Assembly: GCA_047605645.1 (NCBI GenBank)
Contig: JASGFJ010000010.1
Location: 51,959 to 115,958, forward strand
DNA length: 64,000 nt
Reading direction: 5' to 3'
Source: UBA1309 sp047605645
GTDB taxonomy: Bacteria > Bacteroidota > Bacteroidia > Bacteroidales > Dysgonomonadaceae
Shown: piece after piece, positions 1 to 9,372 of the stretch
Numbering within the stretch: the stretch's first letter is position 1
How the letters are laid out: each line of letters begins with the position of its first letter
The notes under the pieces: model-generated
What the model saw: only the letters and a program-made list of their open reading frames with translations
Databases searched by the model: none
Told to the model about the DNA's origin: nothing
Made by a program: the position numbers and the translations under genes

Positions 1-253
1 TCGAAACTGCAATTGTAAATTGACCGTCCATTTCTGTTACAGCTGCATTTTTCGTTCCTTTCTCCAGAATAGATACTCCAATGAGAGGTTCTCCTTTTTT
101 ATCGAGGACGATGCCCCTGATGGTCACTTTGCTTTGCTGCGCATTGGCTGCTGCGATAGATGCTTTTGTGTGTGTCGACAAGGTTAGCATGAGGCACCAA
201 AGCATCAGGCTACAAACAGTCTTGATGTTGATTTTTTGAAACTCTGTTTTCAT
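1..253 (-). CDS. SusC/RagA-type TonB-dependent receptor, N-terminal fragment
   Basis: The gene starts with ATG at 253 on the minus strand and runs off the left edge, so only about 84 residues are visible. They show a signal peptide (hydrophobic core SLMLWCLMLTL) and then the start of a carboxypeptidase-regulatory-like domain, with VTIRGIVLDKKGEPLIGVSI and an AVTEMDGQFTI segment, the usual opening of SusC-family outer-membrane transporters. Such proteins import glycans or other large nutrients with a SusD partner, which would lie outside the window. It diverges from the hybrid sensor at 924, a common arrangement in polysaccharide utilisation loci. The substrate cannot be inferred. Confidence 0.85.
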   Translation of the reverse strand, partial: MKTEFQKINIKTVCSLMLWCLMLTLSTHTKASIAAANAQQSKVTIRGIVLDKKGEPLIGVSILEKGTKNAAVTEMDGQFTIAVS

Positions 254-738
254 GTTTTTTAGATTGAGAAAGTTTAAACTGATTTGTTCTTCTGTACTAC
301 ACGTACCTTTGTTTGTTATTCATTTTACACTAAAACTTCATTGGCGGATGCTCAAACTTGACATGACCCGTAATTCGAAATTCAGTGATTCTTAAAAAAA
401 AATATTCAATTGTAAGGAACGAAATAGTAAGTTTCTTTTAGCGGTTAACGGACGAATCGTTTTTTACAAAAGTCGACAAAAAGGGGGGCGACTTATACTA
501 AAATACTCCAAAATAATGCAACGATTCTCTGTCCCGAATACTGTTTTTGTTTATTCTAATTATTTGATTTATAGTCGTTTGTTGTTTAATGTGCAGAATT
601 TTACTACTCTTTTGGATTATTCTTGCACTGGTTGTAGAATTCTAAAAAAATTACGATATTTACCATGAACAAGGCTGTGTCCAGCGCTTATCCTATGTGA
701 TAGCAACCGCATTGGCAGGATTTTAAATTTATATACTT
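254..738. other. Divergent intergenic region between the SusC-like gene and the hybrid sensor
   Basis: About 485 bases without a convincing gene. It must hold the promoter of the SusC-like gene (leftward) and probably that of the sensor (rightward). I see no CAAAnnTA, the minus-strand form of the -7 element, close to 253, which would fit a regulator-dependent promoter. AT-rich, with an A-run near 392-400. Confidence 0.5.
283..311 (+). promoter_or_regulatory. Possible rightward promoter toward the hybrid sensor
   Basis: TTTG at 283-286, 17 nt, then TACCTTTG at 304-311, a full match to the -7 element with slightly short spacing. The next gene is more than 400 nt away, so its role is uncertain. 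Confidence 0.3.
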
Positions 739-923
739 ATGAAACGGAACCTGACGTTTATTCAATTACCCAAGACAATGATGAGCAAACCCGGAGGATT
801 TCATACGACCTGGCAGTAAGACTTAAATCGGATGAAACAGAACCTGACATTTATTCAATGCCCCAAGACAATAATGAACAAATCCGGCAAGTTTCATCCT
901 ATCTACCCGTAAAATCAAATCCG
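739..923 (+). repeat. Imperfect tandem duplication (about 93 bp x 2) carrying two parallel 26-codon ORFs
   Basis: Unit 1 is 739-831 and unit 2 is 832-923; over the first 66 bases roughly four fifths of positions match. Each unit opens with ATGAAAC and can encode a 26-residue peptide, 739-819 and 832-912, both with MK(R/Q)NLTFIQ near the start and a stop at codon 27. A third ATGAAA at 924 is the likely start of the hybrid sensor. The sensor's own frame is also open through both units (back to about 669) and there reads ETEPD(V/I)YS twice. In that frame the changes are milder (V/I, I/M, D/N, I/V), so it is unclear which frame, if any, was selected. It could be a leader-peptide region or a relic of a duplicated coding segment. 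Confidence 0.6.
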
Positions 924-3900
924 ATGAAAAGGCATCTTCGTTTATCTTTGGTTATCTACGTTCTGAATCTATTTTTCGGAACAGCAGCTTATGCCATCGA
1001 TCTGAATTTTAAAACCTATCTTGTCGAAAACGGATTGTCTTCCAATACGATATATTCAGCTTTGCAGGACACAAAAGGATTTATGTGGTTTGGCACGGAA
1101 GACGGGCTCAACCGTTTCAACGGATATGAGTTCAAAACATTTCGTAATATCCCCAGAGATACCACCTCTTTGAGTAATAATTATGTGTATTGTTTATTAG
1201 AGGACAATAGCCGGACACTATGGGTAGGAACAGAAAGAGGTGTCTGTACGTACAATCCCCAAACGAATAAGTTTAAGGCTTTTCGATTGAAAGCTCAGGA
1301 TGGAACTTCTATACATGACCGTATCCAAAACATGGTGGCAGATGAAAAAGGAAATATCTGGATTGCTTCATACCGCCAAGGTATATTTTTCTATAACCGC
1401 AAAGCGAATAGTTTGAAACGGTATTCATTTTCGACATATACCGATCCCTTGCAATCGCCCGATCTGATCACCTATTTGTATAAGGACAAAGACAATACGA
1501 TATGGACATCGGTTAACTCTACGGTCTATCAGATTTACCGGCTCGATAAAAATTCAGACCGCTTTGTTCCGGCCTTTCCTCATATTGCTTCCGGTGAATT
1601 GAAAAAATTATCATCATACAGCATCATTGAAGATACATTCGGGACTTTATGGTTCGGAACATGGAATAACGGATTGTATGAAGTGGACAAGGTAAAAGGG
1701 ATTGTAAACCGGTATCTCAACCAGCATGCAGATAAAATAGTGCATATACATACCATCACCGAATACGAACCCGGCAACCTGCTGATTGGTTCTGATGACG
1801 GGCTGACTTCCTTCACTGTTTCCCCCATTATCGGCAATAGAAGAGCATTTCATTTGCGGGAACCGGATGTTTCGAGTCGGTTTATCTATCCTATCTATCA
1901 GGATCGGGAAGGTGGATTATGGATTGGTACTTATTATGGAGGTATCAATTATGCAGCTCCCAGCCGGAACTATTTTGCCGGTTATACCCATGACCCGCAC
2001 AAAAATTCTGTGTCGGGAAACGTTATCAGTTCTTTTTGTGAGGATGAATCCGGTAACCTCTGGATCGGCACCGACGACGGAGGTTTAAATTATATGGATA
2101 AAGCTTCGGGAATTTTCTCTTCTTATAAACCGCAGAAGGGGAGAAACAGTATTTCTTTCCATAACATACACGGCCTTTGCCTGGATGGGAAGAAGCTGTG
2201 GATTGGAACATATACCGGCGGATTGAATGTAATGGATTTGACCACCGGACAATTCCGGTGCTACAAAAATAAACCGAATGATTCAACCAGCATTGATGGC
2301 AATAGTATTTTTTCTCTCTATCGGGATTCCCGGCACAATATCTGGATAGGAACAACGCAGGGGATTAACCTTTATAACAGGCAAACAGATAACTTCAATC
2401 GTATCAGAAAACTCTCTGCAGTGACTATCGATATGATAGAATATAATAAAACGTTGTGGTTTGCCACTATCGGAAATGGATTGCATGTGTATGATCCGGC
2501 TACTCACCGGTGGACGAATTATGTATTTGAGGCAAAGAACAAAAATTCACTGAACTCAAACGAAGTGCTGTGTTTGTGTGTCGACGATAATAATCAGTTA
2601 TGGATTGGCACAAACAGCGGGCTTTGTAAATTCAATCCGAAGGAGAGAAATTTCAGTCCTGTTCCGCTCTCTACACAGAGTAATACTATCTATAAGATTA
2701 TCAGTGATAAAGAGTTCTTGTGGATGACGACTTCGAAAGGTTTGATTCGTTTCGACAGTCAGCGTAATCAGTTGCGTACATTCACAAAAAGCGATGGTTT
2801 GTTGAGTGATTTATTTATTCAAAATTCAGGAATAAAAACATCTTCGGGGCGTATCTATATCGGTACAGCTAATGGTTTTAATGCTTTTTATCCGAAACAG
2901 ATAATAACCAACAGGTATATACCTCCGGTGTTATTGACCGATTTTCAGATTTTCAATAAATCGGTGGATAATCCCGAAGAATACATGTCCGTATCTGCCG
3001 ACAGCATACTTCAGTTGACTTTGCCGTACAGTAAAAACGTATTTAGCCTCGAATATGCTGCGCTCAGCTACTTTGCTCCCGAAAAAAACGAATATACCTT
3101 TATGCTGGAAGGATTTGATAAGGACTGGAACTATGTCGGTAATCAGAGACGAACCACTTACACTAATTTATCGCCCGGAGAATACACATTTCGGGTGAAG
3201 GCTTCCAATAATGACGGTATTTGGAATGATGCCGGATTGACAATGAAGATCGTCATTACTCCCCCTTTCTGGAGGACCCATATTGCTATTGTTTTGTATG
3301 TCATTTTATACAGTGTGACTATGCTTCTTCTTTTGAAATATATGTGGAATGTAAATGCAAGGAAGAACCGGATAAGGATGGAAAAAATACGTATCGCACA
3401 TGAAAAGGAAATACATGAAGCCAAGATAAACTTTTTTACCACTATTGCCCATGAGATACGTACGCCCGTGAGTCTCATTATTGCTCCTTTGGAAAAAATT
3501 ATCGAAACCGCGAACCAGTTTCCTCCAAAAATAAAGAGTGATCTTGACATTATCGACAGGAATGCGCAGAGATTGCTTTCGCTTGTGAATCAGTTGCTCG
3601 ATTTCCGGAAGATAGAGCAGGAATCCGTACAGATGTCGTATGCAGCATGTAACATTGATGAAGTATTGGCAAATATTTGTGATCGGTTCCGGCCTTCTCT
3701 CGAGCAGCGGGGCATAAAACTCGAATATTGTCGTGATGTTAAGGATTTCAACGCTGTGACGGATGTTGAGAATCTGACAAAAGTGATTAGTAATTTGTTG
3801 AATAATGCATCTAAATTTACCCATAATCATATCGGTGTATATTTAGCTCGCCAGGATGATAATGAAACATTCAGTATTAAAGTCGTTGACAACGGAACGG

Positions 3901-4973
3901 GAATTCCGAAAGAATATCAGCAGAAAATATTCAATTTGTTTTTTCAGGTACCCGATAACCCTCAATCGGGAACAGGCATCGGGCTGAATCTGGTAAAAAG
4001 AATTGTGGATGCTCTTGGCGGTACCATTGAAGTCAACAGCATTGAAAACCAGAAAACGGAATTCATTATTGTGATTCCGACCTACCGCTCTCCCGAAGAA
4101 AAGAATTGCCTGCCGCCAGTGGATCTTGTGGAACAAATTGGTCTAAATCCGGTTCATAAGGCTGATTGGAAAAACAAATATATAGAGAAAGAAGCATCTA
4201 AAACAAAGGCAACGCTCCTTATTGTGGAAGACAATACTGATATTCAGGAATTTTTATGGAAAAACTTGTCAGAAACTTATCACATATTATTAGCCGATAA
4301 TGGAGAAGAAGGACTTCAGGTGCTGGCCGAACATGAAATCAACCTGATAATCAGTGATATCATGATGCCGAAAATTGACGGAATCGAATTTTGCAGCCGG
4401 ATAAAGAAGAATCTTCTATGGAGCCATATTCCGGTAGTTCTATTGACTGCAAAAAACAATACGACGACTAAGATTGAAGCCATGGAGAACGGGGCGGATG
4501 TCTATATCGAAAAACCTTTCTCGATTCGTTTTCTGGCTGCTCAGATCAAAAACCTTCTTTCGATGATAGATGCTATGCAGAAAAAATATGCAGAGGCTCC
4601 GTTTATTCCCCTCAACAGTATAGCCAGAAACAAGACGGATAAAGATTTTTTAAGCAAAGTCAACGAGGTTATAGAACGGAATATATCGAATGAACGTTTT
4701 TCTATGGACGATTTGGCAGAAGAGTTATGTATCAGTAATTCCGGGCTTTTTGCTAAAATAAAGAATCTTTCCGGATGTACTCCGAACAAATTATTATTGC
4801 TTATGCGGCTCAAGAAGGCTGCAGAATTGCTTCGGCACGACACTTACCGAATCAACGAAATCTGTTATCGGGTCGGATTCAGTAACCCTTCTTATTTTGC
4901 AAAATGTTTTCATAAGCAGTTTGGCGTATTGCCTAAGGATTTCAGAAATAATCAATCAGAGACTCCGCCCTGA
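924..4973 (+). CDS. Hybrid two-component sensor/AraC-type regulator (HTCS)
   Basis: One-protein signalling system of about 1349 residues. In order: signal peptide (MKRHLRLSLVIYVLNLFF), a periplasmic double beta-propeller of repeated LWIGT-type strands (to about residue 690), a Y_Y_Y domain (about 710-785), one membrane helix (about 787-808), HisKA with phospho-acceptor His near 843 in AHEIRTP, HATPase with NNASKF and GTGIGL boxes, a receiver with Asp near 1145 (IISDIMMPKIDG) and Lys in EKPF, and a C-terminal AraC helix-turn-helix. The ATG at 924 is chosen over an in-frame ATG at 858 because it puts the signal peptide at the N-terminus. It probably controls the divergent SusC locus; such sensors bind oligosaccharides in the periplasm and the AraC domain activates transcription. 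Confidence 0.93.
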   Translation: MKRHLRLSLVIYVLNLFFGTAAYAIDLNFKTYLVENGLSSNTIYSALQDTKGFMWFGTEDGLNRFNGYEFKTFRNIPRDTTSLSNNYVYCLLEDNSRTLWVGTERGVCTYNPQTNKFKAFRLKAQDGTSIHDRIQNMVADEKGNIWIASYRQGIFFYNRKANSLKRYSFSTYTDPLQSPDLITYLYKDKDNTIWTSVNSTVYQIYRLDKNSDRFVPAFPHIASGELKKLSSYSIIEDTFGTLWFGTWNNGLYEVDKVKGIVNRYLNQHADKIVHIHTITEYEPGNLLIGSDDGLTSFTVSPIIGNRRAFHLREPDVSSRFIYPIYQDREGGLWIGTYYGGINYAAPSRNYFAGYTHDPHKNSVSGNVISSFCEDESGNLWIGTDDGGLNYMDKASGIFSSYKPQKGRNSISFHNIHGLCLDGKKLWIGTYTGGLNVMDLTTGQFRCYKNKPNDSTSIDGNSIFSLYRDSRHNIWIGTTQGINLYNRQTDNFNRIRKLSAVTIDMIEYNKTLWFATIGNGLHVYDPATHRWTNYVFEAKNKNSLNSNEVLCLCVDDNNQLWIGTNSGLCKFNPKERNFSPVPLSTQSNTIYKIISDKEFLWMTTSKGLIRFDSQRNQLRTFTKSDGLLSDLFIQNSGIKTSSGRIYIGTANGFNAFYPKQIITNRYIPPVLLTDFQIFNKSVDNPEEYMSVSADSILQLTLPYSKNVFSLEYAALSYFAPEKNEYTFMLEGFDKDWNYVGNQRRTTYTNLSPGEYTFRVKASNNDGIWNDAGLTMKIVITPPFWRTHIAIVLYVILYSVTMLLLLKYMWNVNARKNRIRMEKIRIAHEKEIHEAKINFFTTIAHEIRTPVSLIIAPLEKIIETANQFPPKIKSDLDIIDRNAQRLLSLVNQLLDFRKIEQESVQMSYAACNIDEVLANICDRFRPSLEQRGIKLEYCRDVKDFNAVTDVENLTKVISNLLNNASKFTHNHIGVYLARQDDNETFSIKVVDNGTGIPKEYQQKIFNLFFQVPDNPQSGTGIGLNLVKRIVDALGGTIEVNSIENQKTEFIIVIPTYRSPEEKNCLPPVDLVEQIGLNPVHKADWKNKYIEKEASKTKATLLIVEDNTDIQEFLWKNLSETYHILLADNGEEGLQVLAEHEINLIISDIMMPKIDGIEFCSRIKKNLLWSHIPVVLLTAKNNTTTKIEAMENGADVYIEKPFSIRFLAAQIKNLLSMIDAMQKKYAEAPFIPLNSIARNKTDKDFLSKVNEVIERNISNERFSMDDLAEELCISNSGLFAKIKNLSGCTPNKLLLLMRLKKAAELLRHDTYRINEICYRVGFSNPSYFAKCFHKQFGVLPKDFRNNQSETPP

Positions 4974-5337
4974 AAGTCCTGATATAGCTGTATCTCTCTT
5001 ATTAAACAGTTTGGAAAAGAGGTGGCTTGCCGCTTCTTTTTCTCTGTGAATTATTCTTGTTTGGCTGCCGGTGCTTTTGCAAATCTCTTCCTTTATTTGC
5101 TTACCGGGCCGGCCTGTAACTGTCTGGTTCAAATTCTTTGGGAAGTTTCTTCCCCGAATAGAAAATATCTGTACTTTTGCAAAGTTTTTAATGAAAAAGG
5201 TGTGTGTCGGCCAGCTGATTGAATATGGAGTTTCCCTGTTTTTGGGGTCAGCTTTTCAGTCAATGATAAATGGCTATTTTCTCAGTCTCTATTTTGTCGC
5301 ATATAGCCTCTTTCTTCTATAAAGTTGAAACAATATT
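4974..5337. other. Intergenic region before threonine aldolase
   Basis: 364 bases without a supported gene. TACTTTTG at 5172-5179 matches the -7 element but no good -33 element precedes it. No convincing hairpin terminator for the sensor gene was seen. Confidence 0.4.
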
Positions 5338-6387
5338 ATGAGAAGTTTTGGTAGTGATAATAATTCCAGTGTGCATCCTTCCGTAATGGAAGCCATTGTG
5401 AATGCAAATAAGGATCATGCAGTCGGTTATGGCGGTGATCCCTGGACAAAGGAAGCAACCGAAGTGCTGATGACAGCATTCGGAAACGAGTGTAAGGTGG
5501 TCTTTGTATTTAACGGAACCGGTGCAAACACAGTAGCGTTAAGTGCTTGTGTGCAGTCCTTTCATAGCATTATCTGTTCGCAGATGGGGCATATCTTCTG
5601 TGACGAATGCGGCGCTCCCACCAAGCATACGGGAGCTGTCATTAAAGATGTTTTCTGTAAGGACGGAAAACTGACTCCCGAACTGATTGCCCCTCAGTTG
5701 CATGTTGTCGGTCAGTCGCATCATTCTCAACCCAAGGCTATCTATATTTCGCAGGCCACTGAACTCGGAACCATATATACACCGGCAGAAGTGAAGGCAT
5801 TGGCCGATTTTGCTCATGAGAATAACCTGTATCTTCACATGGATGGAGCTCGTCTGGCGAATGCCTGTGTGGCTCTTGGGGTGTCGATGAAAGAGATGAC
5901 GGTCGATTGTGGTGTGGACATTCTGTCTTTTGGAGGAACAAAAAACGGAATGATGATGGGAGAGGCGGTTATTGCTTTTCATCCGGCATTGCAAACTCAT
6001 CTGGATTATATTCAGAAGCAAACCACTCAGACAGCTTCCAAAATGCGGTATCTGACCTGTCAGTATGAACCCTATTTCAAAGATGAATTATGGAAAAAGA
6101 ATGCCTTGCATGCTAATCAGATGGCCAGCCGTCTGAAAAAGGGGCTGAGTCGATCTCCGTTTGTGAAATTCAATCAGAAAGTGCAAGCCAATGAACTGTT
6201 TTTCTCTATTCCCCGCACCTTGATTGACGAATTGGCAAAAGCGTTTTTCTTTTATGTCTTTGATGAGGAAAAGGACGAAATTCGCCTGGTGTGTTCCTGG
6301 GATACAACCCGGGAAGATGTTGACGGATTCCTGTCTGCCCTGCAAAACATAGAGCGTATACTCACAACCAAAGAGCTATCGCTGTAA
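5338..6387 (+). CDS. Low-specificity threonine aldolase family (PLP lyase)
   Basis: 349 residues, the usual length for the beta-eliminating lyase/threonine aldolase family, cytosolic and PLP-dependent, cleaving L-threonine or L-allo-threonine to glycine and acetaldehyde. Visible landmarks are RSFGSDNNSSVHP at the start, the substrate and PLP segment around HMDGARLANA, and the Schiff-base lysine near residue 202 in SFGGTKNG. It is monocistronic, with its own terminator at 6457-6491. Family assignment is firm; which threonine stereoisomer is preferred cannot be read from sequence. Confidence 0.9.
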   Translation: MRSFGSDNNSSVHPSVMEAIVNANKDHAVGYGGDPWTKEATEVLMTAFGNECKVVFVFNGTGANTVALSACVQSFHSIICSQMGHIFCDECGAPTKHTGAVIKDVFCKDGKLTPELIAPQLHVVGQSHHSQPKAIYISQATELGTIYTPAEVKALADFAHENNLYLHMDGARLANACVALGVSMKEMTVDCGVDILSFGGTKNGMMMGEAVIAFHPALQTHLDYIQKQTTQTASKMRYLTCQYEPYFKDELWKKNALHANQMASRLKKGLSRSPFVKFNQKVQANELFFSIPRTLIDELAKAFFFYVFDEEKDEIRLVCSWDTTREDVDGFLSALQNIERILTTKELSL

Positions 6388-6456
6388 CCAATATTCGTGG
6401 ATGTATAAGACGGAAATACGGATTTCCTTTTATAGATTCATCCGGAAATGAATGGT

Positions 6457-6491
6457 GGAAATTATCTCAGAACAGAGATAATTTCCATTTT
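6457..6491 (+). terminator. Intrinsic terminator after threonine aldolase
   Basis: Perfect 12-bp stem, GGAAATTATCTC (6457-6468) and GAGATAATTTCC (6475-6486), with a 6-nt loop, followed by ATTTTTC. Confidence 0.75.
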
Positions 6492-6682
6492 TCTTCATAA
6501 ATTGTTTTATAACATGAGGAGCATGTATCTCATTTTACATGTTGCTTATGTCGGTTATACTTCCATCGAATTATAAATATTCATCTATCGGGTGCTCTTT
6601 TATAAGATTGGTTCTGTTTCTGAATTTTTTTTTATCAATTCTTATTGAATATCAGCGCTACTGTTTAATAGAAATAAATCAC

Positions 6683-7198
6683 ATGAAAATTGAAACAGAC
6701 AGGCTCTTGCTCGTGCCTCTTTCCGCAGCCGATTTGCGTTCGATGGCTCGTGACAAAAAATTGACAGCCAATAAACTGGGTTGGAATTCCCTGTCGGAAG
6801 AATTAGATCCCAATATGTCCTCTATTTATCTTTTAAAGGCTGCGAATATCGACAAAGATCAAACGCATGCTTTGTTTTATACTTACTGGACGATTATCCT
6901 GAAAAAATCAGCGACCCTGATTGGGGAAATCGGATTGAAAGGTATTCCTGATAGTAAGGGAGAAGTGGAAGTCGGTTATGGTTTAGCAGCTCCGGAATGG
7001 TATGGAAACGGATACATGACAGAAGCCCTGAAGGCGTTTATTGATTGGGCATTTATGCAAGCTGGTGTGCGGTGTGTGATTGCGGAAACCGAAAAAACAA
7101 ACCTGGCTTCTCAAAAAGTTCTTCAAAAAGCGGGAATGTTCTTTTTGAAAGAAGAATTTGATTATTTTTGGTGGAAAATTGGGAAAACTGATTCGTAG
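6683..7198 (+). CDS. GNAT family N-acetyltransferase (RimJ/RimL-like)
   Basis: 171 residues from ATG at 6683 (MKIETDRLLLVPLS), the classic opening of RimJ/RimL-type acetyltransferases. An in-frame upstream extension is hydrophobic and AT-rich and was rejected. The acetyl-CoA fold shows in EVEVGYGLAAPEWYGNGYMT followed by EALKAFIDWAF, and in the C-terminal NLASQKVLQKAGM segment. It presumably moves an acetyl group onto an amine of a small molecule or protein N-terminus; the acceptor is unknown. It stands alone between threonine aldolase and the M48 protease. Confidence 0.82.
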   Translation: MKIETDRLLLVPLSAADLRSMARDKKLTANKLGWNSLSEELDPNMSSIYLLKAANIDKDQTHALFYTYWTIILKKSATLIGEIGLKGIPDSKGEVEVGYGLAAPEWYGNGYMTEALKAFIDWAFMQAGVRCVIAETEKTNLASQKVLQKAGMFFLKEEFDYFWWKIGKTDS

Positions 7199-7266
7199 TC
7201 ACCTGCTCCGGGTTAAGTTTATGACCATCTTATTATTTATTATAATACCCCCAAACCAAACAAGAA

Positions 7267-8109
7267 ATGAAAAAAACTATTTTAGGTGTTGTAATCTGCT
7301 TACTTATGACTGCATGTGGAAGTGTCCCTATTACCGGACGTAAGCAAATGTTGCTGGTTTCCGACACCGAAGTACTTAATCTCAGCTTACAACAATACAG
7401 CGATTTCAAGAAAACAGCACCTCTTTCCACCGATAAGGCTAATACGGCTTTGGTCGTGAAAGTGGGACGTAACATTGCCAATGCCGTGGAAGCGTATATG
7501 AAACAGGCCGGGCTTTCGAGTGAGCTTTCCAATTATTCCTGGGAATTTAATCTGATAAACAGCAAAGATGTAAATGCTTTCTGTATGCCCGGTGGTAAAA
7601 TTGTTGTCTATACCGGTATTTTGCCAATCACTCAGAATGAAACAGGCCTGGCTGTCGTGTTGGGCCATGAAGTTGCTCATGCTGTGGCTAAACATGCCAA
7701 TGAACGAATGAGTCAGCAATTGCTGACACAATATGGCGGTGCGGCACTTGGAACTGTTTTATCGGGTTCTTCGGCAGCGACTCAAAGCATTGCCGGATCT
7801 TTATACGGAATAGGGTCACAATATGGAGTGACACTTCCTCATTCACGCAGACAGGAACTGGAAGCCGATCGTCTTGGGTTGATCTTTATGGCGATGGCCG
7901 GTTATGATCCTCGTTTGGCTACTGCTTTCTGGCAGCGCATGTCTCAAAATTCCAATGCGGGAGTGGCTGAATTTATGAGTACGCACCCTTCCGATCAGAC
8001 GCGAATAGGTAAGATAGAGGCCGAGTTGCCCGAAGCATTGAAGTATTATACCGGCGGCACCGGTACAAAATCGTCGACAGGAAATTATAAAGGGAAAACG
8101 ACGTTTTAG
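7267..8109 (+). CDS. M48-family metalloprotease lipoprotein
   Basis: 280 residues. The N-terminus (MKKTILGVVICLLMTAC) is a lipoprotein signal with the lipidated Cys in LMTAC, so the protein is probably anchored in an envelope membrane facing the periplasm. The zinc site is HEVAH (His134, Glu135, His138) with the third ligand Glu199 in ELEADRLG. The domain matches the LoiP/YcaL-type M48C peptidases involved in outer-membrane quality control. The last 20 residues are Gly/Thr/Ser-rich. Single gene with no partner in view. Confidence 0.88.
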   Translation: MKKTILGVVICLLMTACGSVPITGRKQMLLVSDTEVLNLSLQQYSDFKKTAPLSTDKANTALVVKVGRNIANAVEAYMKQAGLSSELSNYSWEFNLINSKDVNAFCMPGGKIVVYTGILPITQNETGLAVVLGHEVAHAVAKHANERMSQQLLTQYGGAALGTVLSGSSAATQSIAGSLYGIGSQYGVTLPHSRRQELEADRLGLIFMAMAGYDPRLATAFWQRMSQNSNAGVAEFMSTHPSDQTRIGKIEAELPEALKYYTGGTGTKSSTGNYKGKTTF

Positions 8110-8232
8110 TCTTTCGTTTCTATTCCCTTTGTAGGCTTTGAGAGTGCATCTTTATGCTTTCGAGAGTCTCCCTTTTCATCTTTTTCTTGCCAAATATTTG
8201 CCGGTTTAGACGGTGAATTTAAAAGAAAAAAT

Positions 8233-8240
8233 TAACTTTG
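8233..8240 (+). promoter_or_regulatory. -7 element before the nucleotidyltransferase
   Basis: TAACTTTG matches TAnnTTTG, 43 nt before the ATG at 8284. No good -33 TTTG at standard spacing. Confidence 0.45.
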
Positions 8241-8283
8241 TAATTCGCATTAACCATAACAACTATAAATTTAATCATTACAA

Positions 8284-9186
8284 ATGAAACCAACTCTTTT
8301 TGTATTGGCAGCCGGAATGGGCAGCCGTTATGGAGGTTTAAAGCAATTGGATGGACTGGGTCCAAACGGTGAAACAATCATGGATTACTCCATTTACGAC
8401 GCGCTGCATGGCGGATTTGGAAAAGTAGTTTTTGTGATTCGCGAATCTTTTGATAAAGATTTTCGTGAAAAGATTGTTTCCAAATACGAGGATAAAATTC
8501 CGGTTGAAGTCGTTTATCAGGAATTGGACAAATTGCCTGCGGGATTCACCGTAAATCCCGAAAGAACGAAACCATGGGGAACAAACCATGCGGTATTGAT
8601 GGGAAAAGATGTCATCAATGAACCTTTTGCCGTTATCAATGCCGATGACTTCTATGGCAAAGAAAGTTTTTCAATCCTGGCCGACTATTTGTCTAAACTG
8701 GATGGAAAAGAGAATGAATACTGCATGATTGGTTATCGTGTGGGAAATACGTTGTCTGAAAGTGGCACGGTGGCACGCGGTGTCTGCGAAACCAATGCTC
8801 AGGAGTTACTGACAGGTGTTGTAGAACGTACTGAAGTAGAACGTCGTGACGGCGATGTGAAATACAAAGATGAAAATGGAGAATGGGTGGCGATTGCCGA
8901 CAATACCCCTGTGTCTATGAATATGTGGGGATTCACTCCGGATTATTTCAAATATTCGGAAGATTTCTTTGTCTCTTTCCTGAAAGAAAATGAAGGAAAT
9001 ATCAAGTCTGAATATTTTATTCCTTTGATGGTGAATAAACTCATCGTGGACAAGGTAGCTGAGGTGAAAGTGCTCGATACACCTTCTAAATGGTTTGGTG
9101 TGACTTATGCGGCAGATCGTCAGGCTGTAGTTGATAAGTTGCAGTCCTTGGTAGATGCCGGAGAATATCCGACTCCTCTCTGGTAA
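8284..9186 (+). CDS. NDP-sugar pyrophosphorylase-like nucleotidyltransferase
   Basis: 300 residues, starting with LFVLAAGMGSRYGGLKQ, the nucleotide-binding signature of sugar-phosphate nucleotidyltransferases (GlmU/RmlA-like fold). A metal-binding pair appears in NADDFYG. Such enzymes join NTP and a sugar-1-phosphate or similar phospho-compound to give an activated donor and pyrophosphate. The protein lacks a left-handed beta-helix, so it is not GlmU. Substrate unknown; no sugar-nucleotide genes adjoin it. It has its own promoter-like -7 element and a strong terminator. Confidence 0.85.
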   Translation: MKPTLFVLAAGMGSRYGGLKQLDGLGPNGETIMDYSIYDALHGGFGKVVFVIRESFDKDFREKIVSKYEDKIPVEVVYQELDKLPAGFTVNPERTKPWGTNHAVLMGKDVINEPFAVINADDFYGKESFSILADYLSKLDGKENEYCMIGYRVGNTLSESGTVARGVCETNAQELLTGVVERTEVERRDGDVKYKDENGEWVAIADNTPVSMNMWGFTPDYFKYSEDFFVSFLKENEGNIKSEYFIPLMVNKLIVDKVAEVKVLDTPSKWFGVTYAADRQAVVDKLQSLVDAGEYPTPLW

Positions 9187-9211
9187 GCCATACCCCGGAA
9201 CTATCATTTAT

Positions 9212-9255
9212 AAAAACAGATTTATCTTATTCGGGATAAATCTGTTTTTGTTTTA
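9212..9255 (+). terminator. Intrinsic terminator after the nucleotidyltransferase
   Basis: 15-bp perfect stem (9212-9226 with 9235-9249; core ACAGATTTATC/GATAAATCTGT) and a T-rich tail TTTTTGTTTT. Confidence 0.85.
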
Positions 9256-9321
9256 AAATACGATTCTCTGCCTGATAATTTGGCGGGAAATATGCTTCGG
9301 CTGTGATTATGTTTCGGCCGA

Positions 9322-9353
9322 TTTGCAAGCTCTCTATATATGTCGTATTTTTG
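9322..9353 (+). promoter_or_regulatory. Promoter of the RlmD-type methyltransferase
   Basis: TTTG (9322-9325), 20 nt, TATTTTTG (9346-9353): both elements and the spacing match the consensus. Transcription should begin near 9360, which excludes an in-frame ATG at 9340 and supports translation from 9373. Confidence 0.75.
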
Positions 9354-9372
9354 CATTTCCAAATCAATAGAA

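Noticed and set aside
858..923. N-terminal extension of the hybrid sensor from ATG 858
   Set aside because: It lies inside the tandem duplication and would bury the signal peptide that begins at 924.
5127..5137. GGTTCAAATTC resembling a tRNA T-loop
   Set aside because: No matching stem arms, acceptor or anticodon structure around it.
5022..5322. Short ORFs between the sensor and threonine aldolase
   Set aside because: Overlapping frames, no recognisable domain, and a poor start context.
9340..9372. Alternative rlmD start at 9340
   Set aside because: It lies within the -7 element of the promoter, so it would not be transcribed.
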